This document shows, in pieces, positions 35,591-44,263 of a stretch of 46,548 nucleotides of DNA (position 1 is its first letter; the number at the start of each line of letters is the position of its first letter). The notes beneath the pieces were generated by a model that did no database searches, was not told the origin of the DNA, and saw only the letters and a list, made by a program, of their open reading frames with translations. Source of the DNA: CAYXWM01 sp964468805 (GTDB taxonomy: Bacteria > Bacillota > Clostridia > Lachnospirales > WRBF01); assembly GCA_964468805.1 (NCBI GenBank), contig CAYXWM010000015.1:1-46548 (forward strand), in the 5' to 3' direction. Made by a program: the position numbers and the translations under genes.

Positions 35591-36486
35591 ATTTTCTCAG
35601 CTTTTTTATAGGTCTCGTTGCGAGTTTCTTAATATTCTTTTTTCTGAACAAAAAGAAAAAACCCATAGACAGGGTAGTTTCTTATTTTGTGTGGTTGGCT
35701 ACTTTTATAACCGTTGCCGCTCTTGTTTTTATAATCGGATATATACTTGTTCAAGGTATTCCGCATATTACTCCTTCACTGTTTGAATTTGAATATAATT
35801 CCACCAACGTATCTCTTTTCCCTGCTCTTATAACCACTGTAATGATGGTTTTGCTGTCCTTGTTAATTGCTCTTCCTTTTGGAATTTTTACGGCAATTTA
35901 TCTTGTGGAATATGCCGGCCGGGGAAACAGATTGGTTAAACTGATAAGAATCACCACCGAAACCTTATCCGGTATTCCCTCCATAGTTTACGGATTGTTT
36001 GGATTTTTGTTTTTCGTTTCATATCTTGGTTGGGGCTATTCCCTTCTTGCAGGCAGTTTCACAATTTCAATAATGATACTCCCCTTAATTATGCGTACCA
36101 CCGAGGAAGCTCTAAAATCAGTACCCGATACTTTCAGAGAAGGTTCTTTCGGTTTGGGAGCCGGTCGTTTGCGTACGGTATTTAAAATAGTGTTACCCTC
36201 TGCCGCTCCGGGCATTTTGGCGGGTGTTATACTTGCCATAGGAAGAATAGTAGGCGAAACAGCGGCTTTGATATATACCGCCGGAACCGTTGCTCAAATC
36301 CCGGGTACTTCCGACGGAAACGCATTAATGGAATCCGGAAGAACCCTGGCTATTCATATGTGGGCATTGTCCGGAGAAAGTTTGTATACCGGTCAGGCTT
36401 ATGCAACAGCTGTAATACTGCTGGTTGTAGTTATAGGAATCAATACTCTGTCAGCCTTTGTTGCAAAGAGAATTACCCGTATATAA
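35587..36486 (+). CDS. pstA: Phosphate ABC transporter permease PstA
   Basis: A 299-residue permease partner of PstC with six or more membrane segments. It has TETLSGIPSIVYGLFGF and the cytoplasmic loop REGSFGLGAGRLRTVFKIVLPSA. It begins at a TTG at 35587 that overlaps the pstC stop codon (TTGA), with AAGGGG upstream, so it is translationally coupled. Confidence 0.93.
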   Translation: MNFLSFFIGLVASFLIFFFLNKKKKPIDRVVSYFVWLATFITVAALVFIIGYILVQGIPHITPSLFEFEYNSTNVSLFPALITTVMMVLLSLLIALPFGIFTAIYLVEYAGRGNRLVKLIRITTETLSGIPSIVYGLFGFLFFVSYLGWGYSLLAGSFTISIMILPLIMRTTEEALKSVPDTFREGSFGLGAGRLRTVFKIVLPSAAPGILAGVILAIGRIVGETAALIYTAGTVAQIPGTSDGNALMESGRTLAIHMWALSGESLYTGQAYATAVILLVVVIGINTLSAFVAKRITRI

Positions 36487-36501
36487 ACCTTTCATTGAAT
36501 T

Positions 36502-36547
36502 TATACTAATTCCATACATGTTTAAGGACAAAACCGGAATCAGTATA
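36502..36547. repeat. Internally deleted family B element
   Basis: A 46-bp remnant, TATACTAATTCCAT ... CCGGAATCAGTATA, keeping both family B ends but not the middle hairpin. It follows pstA directly. Confidence 0.65.
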
Positions 36548-36655
36548 TTTGACCGTTATATAATTTATAGGTTTGCGGTTATTCAGAACCTGTTTTAAAA
36601 TCAGAAAACACCCTATTTAATATAGGTTCTTATATGACATTAAGAAATCGGTATC

Positions 36656-36794
36656 TATACTTAATTGCTTGTTAAGTAGTAACAAAAGCGTATATTCGTA
36701 GTGGTGAGCGACCGGTGTTTTTATCTTAAAAACGCATAAGCGAGCCGTACACGAAGAATAGCTTCTGTTACTATTCCTTATGCAATTAAGTATA
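36656..36794 (-). repeat. MITE-like palindromic element, family A copy 2
   Basis: A 139-bp element with TATACTTAATTGC ends, reversed relative to the copies at 115 and 40864. It lies between pstA and pstB. Its right end is only 25 bp before the pstB start, so it may supply or disrupt expression signals there. Confidence 0.85.
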
Positions 36795-36818
36795 AAGAAT
36801 TACAAAGGGATGAGTATA

Positions 36819-37568
36819 TTGGATAAGTTCAAACTTAGCAATGTTGAATTATGGTACAATGATTTTAAGGCACTTAAAGGCATAGATATGAATATAGCCG
36901 CAAATTTGATTACAGCCTTTATAGGCCCGTCCGGTTGCGGAAAATCAACTTTGCTTAAATCCTTAAATCGTATGAATGATTTGGTTGAGGGTTGTAAAAT
37001 TAAGGGTGAAATCCTGCTGGATAATAAGAATATTTATGAAAATATGGATGTAAACTTACTTAGGAAAAAAGTCGGGATGGTTTTTCAAAAACCCAATCCT
37101 TTTCCCATGAGTATTTACGATAATATAGCCTTCGGTCCCCGTACTCACGGCATTACCTCCAAACATGCCTTGGACGAAATAGTGGAAAAAGCCTTGGTAA
37201 ACGCGGCTATTTGGGACGAAGTTAAGGACAGGTTAAAGAAAAACGCTTTGGGGCTTTCCGGCGGTCAACAACAACGTCTTTGTATAGCCAGAGCCTTGGC
37301 GGTCTCACCGGAAGTTCTGCTCATGGACGAACCCACCAGTGCTCTTGACCCTATTTCCACTTCGAAAATAGAAGACCTTGTATTGGAACTGAAAAAAGAT
37401 TATACTGTAATAATAGTCACTCACAATATGCAACAGGCAACAAGAATTTCCGATAAAACCGCATTCTTTTTGTTGGGAGAAGTAGTTGAATACGGCGACA
37501 CCGAACAGCTGTTTTCAATGCCCAAAGAAAAGCGTACTGAAGATTATATTACCGGAAGGTTCGGTTGA
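36819..37568 (+). CDS. pstB: Phosphate ABC transporter ATPase PstB
   Basis: About 249 residues. It has Walker A GPSGCGKST, signature LSGGQQQRL, Walker B VLLMDEPTSALDP and the switch His in VTHNM. It energises PstC/PstA. The start is probably the TTG at 36819, eight bases after AAAGGGA and giving the usual DKFKLSN-type N-terminus. An ATG at 36810 overlaps that site, and an ATG at 36780 lies inside the MITE end. The gene is separated from pstA by about 330 bp of mobile-element sequence. Confidence 0.94.
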   Translation: MDKFKLSNVELWYNDFKALKGIDMNIAANLITAFIGPSGCGKSTLLKSLNRMNDLVEGCKIKGEILLDNKNIYENMDVNLLRKKVGMVFQKPNPFPMSIYDNIAFGPRTHGITSKHALDEIVEKALVNAAIWDEVKDRLKKNALGLSGGQQQRLCIARALAVSPEVLLMDEPTSALDPISTSKIEDLVLELKKDYTVIIVTHNMQQATRISDKTAFFLLGEVVEYGDTEQLFSMPKEKRTEDYITGRFG

Positions 37569-37626
37569 TATTTTCAAAACGAGAGTTTATGCAAATAAAC
37601 TCCCGTTAAAGAAATGGAGGTTTGAA

Positions 37627-38289
37627 ATGAGGAATAAATTTGAAGAACAGCTTTCGTTATTAAACAACCTGCTGATAGAAATGGGCGGATTAATAGAAAC
37701 GTCCATAAACACCTCGGTAGAAGCCTTGAAAAAACAGGACATAGCCTTGGCTAAAAAGGCAATGGATTTTGATGACGAAATAGACAATAAAGAGGAAGAA
37801 ATAGAATCTCTTTGCTTGAAACTGCTTTTGCAACAACAACCCGTGGCGAAGGATTTACGCCTTATTTCTGCCGCACTGAAAATGATTACGGATATGGAAC
37901 GTATAGGCGACCAATCCGCAGATATAGCCGAAATAACCATTATGCTCAGCGGTACACCCTATATCAAAAAATTGGAGCATATACCTCAAATGGCTACGGC
38001 TTCAATAAAAATGGTTACCGACAGTATAGATGCCTTCGTAAAAAAGGATTTGGAGCTTGCCAAGTCTGTTATAGATTATGATGATATAGTAGATGAGTTG
38101 TTTGATACCATAAAAAATGACCTGATAGAACTTGTTATGAAGGACGCCAACAACGGCGAACAGGCTATAGACCTTCTGATGATAGCCAAATATTTTGAGC
38201 GTATAGGCGACCATGCGGTAAATATAGCCGAATGGGTTGTTTTCTCCATAACAGGTAAACACATCAAAGGCGAGATAGGTGCAATGTAG
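37627..38289 (+). CDS. phoU: Phosphate transport regulator PhoU
   Basis: A 220-residue all-helical protein with two PhoU repeats. Each has the metal-binding motif: MERIGDQSADIAE in the first and FERIGDHAVNIAEW in the second. It links PstSCAB to the PhoR kinase. The ATG at 37627 follows GGAGG; the reading frame is open further upstream through the pstB end but without a ribosome site. Confidence 0.95.
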   Translation: MRNKFEEQLSLLNNLLIEMGGLIETSINTSVEALKKQDIALAKKAMDFDDEIDNKEEEIESLCLKLLLQQQPVAKDLRLISAALKMITDMERIGDQSADIAEITIMLSGTPYIKKLEHIPQMATASIKMVTDSIDAFVKKDLELAKSVIDYDDIVDELFDTIKNDLIELVMKDANNGEQAIDLLMIAKYFERIGDHAVNIAEWVVFSITGKHIKGEIGAM

Positions 38290-38970
38290 ATGTCTAAAAT
38301 TTTTATTGTTGAGGATGACGAAAATATTCGGGAGCTTATATTGTATGCCTTGGGCGGCAGCGGTTTTGAATCCTTGGGGTTCGAGCAAAGCACCGAACTT
38401 TTCGAGGAGCTTAACAAAAGTAATTTTCCCGACCTAATATTGCTGGACATTATGCTGCCCCTGGAAGACGGGCTTTCTGTCCTTAAAAAACTTAGAGACA
38501 ACAAGCTTTACAGCGAAATTCCCGTTATTATGCTGACGGCAAAAGGCAGCGAATACGATAAGGTCAAAGGACTTGATATGGGTGCCGACGACTATGTTAC
38601 AAAGCCCTTTGGAGTAATGGAGCTTATGTCCAGGATAAATGCTGTTTTACGCAGAACCGGCAACTCAAAACCCGACAATAAGCTTACATACGGAAATATC
38701 ACTCTCGACAACGAACGCCACACCGTAAGGGTTGCGGATAATTCCGTAAACCTTACCTACAAAGAATACGAACTTCTTTACTTCCTCTTAATTAATTCCG
38801 AAATTGTACTTAGCCGGGACAAAATAATGGAGGTTGTTTGGGGTTTTGATTTTGAATGCGAAAGCCGTACCGTAGATATGCATATAAAAACCCTCAGACA
38901 AAAACTGGGGGATTCCGGTGAATATATAAAAACCGTCCGAGGGGTCGGCTATTGTTTGAGAAAAGCTTAA
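38290..38970 (+). CDS. phoB: PhoB/PhoP-like response regulator (OmpR family)
   Basis: 226 residues. The receiver domain has Glu8-Asp9-Asp10, phosphoacceptor Asp53 (LLDIMLP) and Lys105 (TKPFG). The C-terminal winged-helix DNA-binding domain has TYKEYELL and RTVDMHIKTLRQKLG. It starts directly after the phoU stop. Its place in the pst-phoU operon points to phosphate control. Confidence 0.92.
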   Translation: MSKIFIVEDDENIRELILYALGGSGFESLGFEQSTELFEELNKSNFPDLILLDIMLPLEDGLSVLKKLRDNKLYSEIPVIMLTAKGSEYDKVKGLDMGADDYVTKPFGVMELMSRINAVLRRTGNSKPDNKLTYGNITLDNERHTVRVADNSVNLTYKEYELLYFLLINSEIVLSRDKIMEVVWGFDFECESRTVDMHIKTLRQKLGDSGEYIKTVRGVGYCLRKA

Positions 38971-38984
38971 ATTATTAAAATAAT

Positions 38985-39007
38985 AAACCCACATTGTGGG
39001 TTTTTTT
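38985..39007 (+). terminator. Terminator or attenuator between phoB and phoR
   Basis: An 8-bp stem AAACCCAC / GTGGGTTT with a 3-base loop, followed by more T (39001-39007). It is likely to reduce read-through into phoR. Confidence 0.8.
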
Positions 39008-39132
39008 ATAACTTTTTCTGCTTCTATATTTTGTTAAAATTGGAAAGCGGTTCTTAACCGGTAACAAATACAGATAAGGATTAATTCCCTCTTATCCTTA
39101 TCTAAAACAATAATCTAAATCGGGTGAAGTCT

Positions 39133-40734
39133 ATGAAAAAGCGTATATTTAAAAATATGAGCCTGGTAGCCCTGATTACCGTTATGCTGTTTGTAGGGCT
39201 GTGGGCGTTTATGTTTGTGGGTCGTTTTGAAACCCATATGAAAACCAGCCTAAAAACATTACGGTTTACTTTGATTGACAGTAACGGCGAAGTTATTTTC
39301 GATAACTACAAAACCGACCTTGAAAATCACGGAGACAGACCGGAATTTAAGGCGGCTCAGGAAAATAATACCGCAGAAATAGAACGTTATTCCGGCACTA
39401 TGGGAACAGGAAGCTACTATTACGCCATAAAGCTCTACGACAATAAGGTGCTTAGGGTATCAATTAATTTAGAGAACATATACCAATGGTTAATGGGGTT
39501 TATCCCCATAATTTTGCTCTGTTTACTTATAGCCTTGACGGTTTCCTTTCTTCTGACCAAGCGTCTTACAGCTAAAATAATAAAGCCCATAAACAATTGG
39601 GACCCGGAAAACACCGAGACAGGCGGTATTTACGATGAACTGTCTCCCTTGACCCAAAAAATAGCCTTTCAAAAAAATCAGATTATGGAACAACTGACAG
39701 CACTGGAAAACAGAACAGACACTATCAATACCATAACCGAAAATATGAAAGAGGGCCTAATTTTTATTGATGAAAAAGGCATAATTCTAACCTCTAACAA
39801 AACCGTTACCGAGCTTTTCGAAACCCAAGAAACGGTGGGTAAGAATATTTTGCATTTAAGCAGAAATCCCGAACTGCTCAATAAAGTTAAACAATGCTTC
39901 GAGGGACAAAATTCCGAAATGCTCTTGGAGATGAAAGGCAAATCCTACACCGTTTATATAAACCCCGTAAGGCAAAACAATCAAGTTAGCGGCGCTATCA
40001 TCCTTTTCCTTGATACTACGGAAAAAATCAAGTCCGAGAAGCAAAGACGTGAGTTTTCCGCCAACGTATCCCATGAACTTAAAACGCCTCTTACCACTAT
40101 TTCCGCCTTATCCGAGATGATAAGCAACGGCATGGCTAAACCCGACGACATAAAAGACTTCGCCCAAAAAATCTCTCTGCAATCCAAGCGTTTGCTTTAT
40201 CTTATAGACGAAATAATAAAATTATCCGAATTTGACGAGGGCAGGTTTGACAGCGAGTTTGAAACCTTTGATTTGTTGGAATTAAGCAAAGGAGTTACGG
40301 AAAGCCTTCAACACAAAGCGGCACAGAAAAACGTTTCCTTGGAATTAACCGGCGAACCTTTGCAATTCACCGGCAACAAAATTATGATGGATGAATTGCT
40401 TTATAACCTTACAGAAAACGCTATAAAGTATAATAAAAAGGGCGGTGAGGTTAAAGTTAATCTGTCCCGGGAAAATAACCGGACGAAAATCATCGTATCC
40501 GATACCGGTATAGGCATATCCGAGGAACATATAAACCGGATTTTCGAACGTTTCTATAGAGTAGACAAATCCCGCTCCAAAAGAACCGGCGGAACCGGTT
40601 TGGGGCTGTCCATAGTCAAGCATATAGTAGACAGCCATAACGGGAAAATAGAAATCGAAAGCAAACCGGACGTGGGCACCACTATAGTTTGTGAATTCGG
40701 TTCAAACAACAGTGAAATGAGAAATCTACATTAA
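39133..40734 (+). CDS. phoR: PhoR-like sensor histidine kinase
   Basis: 533 residues. TM1 is at about 10-30, a short extracellular region follows, and TM2 is at about 121-143. A PAS domain (about 195-300) precedes the HisKA domain with His315 (FSANVSHELKTPLTT). The HATPase domain has NLTENAIKYN, DTGIGIS, RFYRVDKSRS and GGTGLGLSIVK. It pairs with the response regulator upstream. The ATG at 39133 follows GGGTGA; GTG at 39124 would overlap that site. The extracellular domain is shorter than in many PhoR proteins. Confidence 0.92.
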   Translation: MKKRIFKNMSLVALITVMLFVGLWAFMFVGRFETHMKTSLKTLRFTLIDSNGEVIFDNYKTDLENHGDRPEFKAAQENNTAEIERYSGTMGTGSYYYAIKLYDNKVLRVSINLENIYQWLMGFIPIILLCLLIALTVSFLLTKRLTAKIIKPINNWDPENTETGGIYDELSPLTQKIAFQKNQIMEQLTALENRTDTINTITENMKEGLIFIDEKGIILTSNKTVTELFETQETVGKNILHLSRNPELLNKVKQCFEGQNSEMLLEMKGKSYTVYINPVRQNNQVSGAIILFLDTTEKIKSEKQRREFSANVSHELKTPLTTISALSEMISNGMAKPDDIKDFAQKISLQSKRLLYLIDEIIKLSEFDEGRFDSEFETFDLLELSKGVTESLQHKAAQKNVSLELTGEPLQFTGNKIMMDELLYNLTENAIKYNKKGGEVKVNLSRENNRTKIIVSDTGIGISEEHINRIFERFYRVDKSRSKRTGGTGLGLSIVKHIVDSHNGKIEIESKPDVGTTIVCEFGSNNSEMRNLH

Positions 40735-40747
40735 AAATAACAAAACC

Positions 40748-40798
40748 TTGAGGGAGAAAACCTTTTTTCAAACGGCGAAAAAAGGTTTTCTCCCTCAA
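40748..40798 (+). terminator. Terminator of phoR (family D hairpin copy 2)
   Basis: A near-perfect stem of about 20 bp, TTGAGGGAGAAAACC..TTTTTT with its complement, closely matching the hairpin at 21194-21247. There is no long T-run after the stem; the T/A pairs at the apex are internal. Confidence 0.75.
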
Positions 40799-40863
40799 AC
40801 GCCCTCTTTCCAAAAAAGCCGAATATAAAATTGTGTATCTAATTTTAAAGTAGATTTACCATA

Positions 40864-41003
40864 TATACTTAATTGCATAAGGAATAGTAACAAAAGCTAT
40901 TCTTCGTAAACGGTTCGCTCTTGCATTTTTTATTAAAAAAACACCGGTCGCTCACCACTACGAATATACACTTTTGTTACTACTTAACTCGAAATTAAGT
41001 ATA
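40864..41003 (+). repeat. MITE-like palindromic element, family A copy 3
   Basis: A 140-bp copy, nearly identical to 115-252 and in the same orientation, with perfect TATACTTAATT / AATTAAGTATA ends. It lies between the convergent phoR and rplL genes. Confidence 0.88.
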
Positions 41004-41048
41004 AAAGTCGGTTTCAATTTAAAGTAGCCTACTTTTATCCGCCATCAA

Positions 41049-41086
41049 TAAAAAAACGGCATACCCGAATAAATTCGAATACACCG
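41049..41086 (-). terminator. Terminator of rplJ-rplL
   Basis: The minus strand forms CGGTGTATTCGAAT / ATTCGGGTATGCCG (14 bp with G-T pairs), followed by seven T. It lies 22 bp after the rplL stop. Confidence 0.9.
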
Positions 41087-41108
41087 CTTTAAATCTGTAA
41101 AAGGGAAA

Positions 41109-41489
41109 TTACTTAATAGTGATAACTGCGCCAACTTCTTCAAGTTTAGCTTTGATAGATTCTGCTTCTTCTTTGGCAACGCCTTCTTTAAGCATTTTGG
41201 GAGCGTTGTCAACAACTTCTTTAGCTTCTTTCAAGCCAAGGCCGGTAATTTCACGAACAACTTTGATAACTTTGATTTTTTCTGCACCAACGTTAGTAAG
41301 TTCAACGTCGAATTCAGTTTTTTCTTCAGCAGCGTCAGCAGCACCTGCGCCTGCACCGGCAGCTACAACTACGCCTGCAGCAGCGGATACGCCAAATTCT
41401 TCTTCTGCTTTTTTAACCAAGTCGTTTAATTCGATAACTGTAAGCTCCTTGACAGCAGCGATAATTTCATCAATAGATAATTTTGCCAT
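41109..41489 (-). CDS. rplL: 50S ribosomal protein L7/L12
   Basis: A 126-residue stalk protein. It has an N-terminal dimerisation helix, an Ala/Gly-rich hinge (about 38-55) and a C-terminal factor-binding domain ending KLEEVGAVITIK. It recruits translation GTPases. The ATG at 41489 follows GGAGGTG. It is last in the unit; rpoB is not downstream here. Confidence 0.97.
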   Translation of the reverse strand: MAKLSIDEIIAAVKELTVIELNDLVKKAEEEFGVSAAAGVVVAAGAGAGAADAAEEKTEFDVELTNVGAEKIKVIKVVREITGLGLKEAKEVVDNAPKMLKEGVAKEEAESIKAKLEEVGAVITIK

Positions 41490-41516
41490 ATGGGCACCTC
41501 CGTAAATTTTTTAAAA

Positions 41517-42011
41517 TTAAGCGGTTTCGCCTTGTTTTTCCGCAATAGCGTTGATACAACGAGCAAAGGACGCCATGGGTGATTTGAAAGAACCGAGCAA
41601 TTTTGAGAGTAATTCGTCTCTGCTTGGAATTTCGGCAATGATTTTGATGCCTTCTGCATCGTAAAGAGTTTTTTCAACATAACCTGCTTTGAATTCCAAA
41701 GCCGGCATAGCTTTAAACTCTTTGCTGAAAATTTGAGCAACATTGGTGGTTTCATCGTAAGCAAACGCAAAAGCATTGGGTCCGGCAAGGTATTGAGACA
41801 AACATTCGAATTCTGTACCTTTAACCGCGATATCAACCAAGGTGTTTTTGTAAACCTTATAGTCTACTTTCGCATCACGAAGTTTTTTACGCAAAGAAGT
41901 GTCTTGTTCAACGGTAAGACCTCTGGCATCAACCAAAACTACCGAACAAGCTTTTGCGAGTTTATCTTTAATTTCGTTTACGACAGCCTGTTTCTTTTCA
42001 ATGTTGGGCAT
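41517..42011 (-). CDS. rplJ: 50S ribosomal protein L10
   Basis: A 164-residue protein that anchors L7/L12 dimers to the ribosome. The N-terminal KKQAVVNEIKDKL and VVLVDARGLTVEQ are typical. The C-terminal helix binds L12. The ATG at 42011 follows AAGGGAGGTG. An L10-type autoregulatory leader precedes it. Confidence 0.96.
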   Translation of the reverse strand: MPNIEKKQAVVNEIKDKLAKACSVVLVDARGLTVEQDTSLRKKLRDAKVDYKVYKNTLVDIAVKGTEFECLSQYLAGPNAFAFAYDETTNVAQIFSKEFKAMPALEFKAGYVEKTLYDAEGIKIIAEIPSRDELLSKLLGSFKSPMASFARCINAIAEKQGETA

Positions 42012-42075
42012 TACTTCACCTCCCTTAAATTTCAGCCGAATATGGGGTCGGTATCATTCGGCTTTGCAAGTGCAT

Positions 42076-42175
42076 AAAAAAACTCTGCACATAGACAGAG
42101 TGAGGTTATTATATAAAATCCTCGGTAGGTAAGGTTAAAAACCATTTACGCAAAGGCACCTACTGTCTACGGCTG
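42076..42175 (-). promoter_or_regulatory. Ribosomal protein L10 leader with attenuator
   Basis: The minus-strand leader contains AGACAGTAGGTGCC, later CCTACCGAGG, and a short terminator stem ACTCTG / CAGAGT (42082-42087, 42096-42101) followed by seven T. This matches the L10 leader of Firmicutes, where L10(L12)4 binds its own mRNA to promote termination. Confidence 0.75.
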
Positions 42176-42200
42176 TATGAATTTTTCGTACAACATAAAT

Positions 42201-42229
42201 ACAGTACAACAATAACCGTTGTTTGTCAA
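42201..42229 (-). promoter_or_regulatory. Promoter of rplJ-rplL
   Basis: On the minus strand TTGACA (42224-42229), a 17-bp spacer, TACTGT (42201-42206). This housekeeping-type promoter lies directly before the L10 leader. Confidence 0.7.
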
Positions 42230-42263
42230 GAGATTTTTAGAAAATTCGGCATATAACCCGGTG

Positions 42264-43265
42264 TTAATTAATGGTGGAATCCCTGCCCAGGCTCATCAAC
42301 AAAATTTCCATGGTAAGAATAAAGTTGGAATACTGTTTCAGTTGGCGTTTTGCCGTATTTACAGCATCTTGATTTCTGATAATTTTCTCAATGGTTAATT
42401 CCTTAACTGTATTGTTTATAAGCGGCTCCAAGTCTTTTTGGATAATATAATCCCGTGAATTGATTTTAGCCAGCAATAAATCCCTGTACCACAAATACAT
42501 TATATCCAAGGCATCCTGAATACGGTCTTTGTAGATTTCCGTATCTTTGGCATAGAGAAAAATCTCCGAAAGGTCGGTTTTGTTGATATTTTTCAGAATA
42601 TTTATAATGTTGTTACGCATGGCGATAAATTCTTCGTCCTCTATTAATCCCAAGGCTCTCCCTATGTTACCCTGTGCAAACCCAGCCAACAAGTCAGCCT
42701 TAGCCGGCTCTAAACCTCGGGTTTCCGTTAAATATTGGGATACTTGATAAAAGCTTAGGGGTCTCAGATTGTATCTTACGCAACGGGAAATAACCGTAGG
42801 CAGAAAAGAGTTGGCGTTTTGGGTCAACAGCATAAATATTCCGTAAGCCGGCGGTTCCTCTATGGTTTTTAACAAGGCATTTTGAGCCGCAACTGTCAGT
42901 TTTTCCGCTTCTTCAACTATAAATATTTTATAGGTATATTTATAGGGCTTTATCTCCGTCTGTTTTGAGATTTGTTCCCGAACATCATCAACACCAATAC
43001 TTTTGGTATTGGTGTTGTTTACGTAAATAATATCCGGGTGATTGTTGCTTTCAAAGGTCTTGCATGAGATGCAGTTATTACACGGGCTAGACTTTTGTTC
43101 CTCACACTGCAAGGTCTTTGCAAAGGTTTTTGCCAAAAGCAATTTACCCATTCCCTCTTGCCCGGAAAATATAAAAGCATGATTAATACGCTTGGTTTCC
43201 AAGCTTTTTTTCAAGCTGTTCTTTATTTGTTCGTGTCCTACTATATTATCAAATGTATGCAGCAC
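42264..43265 (-). CDS. holB: DNA polymerase III delta' subunit
   Basis: A 333-residue clamp-loader AAA+ protein. Its P-loop SGQEGMGKLLLA is degenerate, as in delta' subunits. It has four zinc-type cysteines (CEEQKSSPCNNCISC) and the SRC motif of clamp loaders (VISRCVRY). The start is GTG at 43265 with a purine-rich site. It follows yaaR and darA, as in B. subtilis. Confidence 0.93.
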   Translation of the reverse strand: MLHTFDNIVGHEQIKNSLKKSLETKRINHAFIFSGQEGMGKLLLAKTFAKTLQCEEQKSSPCNNCISCKTFESNNHPDIIYVNNTNTKSIGVDDVREQISKQTEIKPYKYTYKIFIVEEAEKLTVAAQNALLKTIEEPPAYGIFMLLTQNANSFLPTVISRCVRYNLRPLSFYQVSQYLTETRGLEPAKADLLAGFAQGNIGRALGLIEDEEFIAMRNNIINILKNINKTDLSEIFLYAKDTEIYKDRIQDALDIMYLWYRDLLLAKINSRDYIIQKDLEPLINNTVKELTIEKIIRNQDAVNTAKRQLKQYSNFILTMEILLMSLGRDSTIN

Positions 43266-43328
43266 GGATACTCTCTTTCCTTGTAAATAAGTCTTTAAAT
43301 TGTTTCCGGACTGATGTATGGAAACAGT

Positions 43329-43769
43329 TTAAACCGTTAAGTCCAACAGCAAACCCCGGATTTCGTCGGTTTTGTCCAGTATGGAGATATGGTCCTTTTC
43401 AGACTTTAACAATTCCTGTGCCAAATCATCCAGGTTTTTGTTGACCAATTTTACTATTCCGTAAACTCTGTGGCGACCTCTTCTGTCCAAAAAATTCTCC
43501 CTGGAAAATTTATGGGAATTTGTCACAACTTCATTTATAAAATCCGTTATGAGACCACGGTATTTTTTCATGTCTCTAAGGTCCATATGTTCAGCCAATT
43601 TTTTACCGGTAACCGTGATTTCATCTATCAAACCGCTAAGGCGTTCCGCCAGCCCTTCTTCGCTTAATTTATTAAGCGTAAAGCTGAAATCGGTTTCGGG
43701 CTTTCGGTCTTTTACGGCTTGGGATTGCTGTATTCTGTCGGAAATAATCTCCGAAATTTTAAGCTCCAT
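43329..43769 (-). CDS. yaaR: YaaR family protein (DUF327)
   Basis: A 146-residue cytoplasmic, mostly helical protein. The family signature region is KKYRGLITDFINEVV with RRGRHRVYGIVKLVN near the C-terminus. Its role is not established. It lies between darA and holB, the conserved Firmicutes order. Confidence 0.9.
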   Translation of the reverse strand: MELKISEIISDRIQQSQAVKDRKPETDFSFTLNKLSEEGLAERLSGLIDEITVTGKKLAEHMDLRDMKKYRGLITDFINEVVTNSHKFSRENFLDRRGRHRVYGIVKLVNKNLDDLAQELLKSEKDHISILDKTDEIRGLLLDLTV

Positions 43770-43802
43770 AATGTTACCTCTGTTTCATAATTTTCAGACC
43801 CA

Positions 43803-44129
43803 TCAAACTTTTTTAAACTGTTCAACATCTACCACAAATATGGTTGCACCGCCCACGGTAATTTCAACGGGATAAGGAACGTAGCTTTCGGTGGCGCTAA
43901 CATGAGTGTTTATTGAGGTAATTTGCTTACGTGACTTGCATTTCTTTTCGATTATATCCACAATCTCCGGCACAGCTTCCGATTCGCAACCGCAAATCAG
44001 CGTTGTGTTGCCGGCACGTAAAAATCCGCCTGTAGAGGCAAGCTTTGTAACGCTGTAACCTTTCTCGTTTAAGGTATCCATAATATTAAAGGCATCTTCA
44101 TCGTGGATTATTGCCATTACAAGTTTCAT
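43803..44129 (-). CDS. darA: c-di-AMP receptor DarA (YaaQ/PstA)
   Basis: A 108-residue PII-like trimeric protein that binds c-di-AMP. It has KLVMAIIHDEDAF at the N-terminus, the loop KLASTGGFLRAGNTT and the C-terminal GGATIFVVDVEQF. The effector partner is unknown. The ATG at 44129 follows AGGAGGTAAT. The c-di-AMP phosphodiesterase pgpH is also in this window. Confidence 0.95.
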   Translation of the reverse strand: MKLVMAIIHDEDAFNIMDTLNEKGYSVTKLASTGGFLRAGNTTLICGCESEAVPEIVDIIEKKCKSRKQITSINTHVSATESYVPYPVEITVGGATIFVVDVEQFKKV

Positions 44130-44263
44130 ATAATTACCTCCTTTACAGCCTTCGCTGAAACGGCTCCGGTTGAATTATTCGTATAAGATATAGTATGAAC
44201 TTTTATTATATATATTATCGAACCAACGGCAAATAAAGTCAATATTTAATTCGTATACTATTT

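Noticed and set aside
36780..36818. Upstream ATG at 36780 as the pstB start
   Set aside because: It lies in the terminal repeat of the family A element and lacks a ribosome site; AAAGGGA supports the start at 36819.
41119..41505. Antisense open frame of 128 codons opposite rplL
   Set aside because: It mirrors rplL completely; such shadow frames are common over Ala/Glu/Lys-rich genes.
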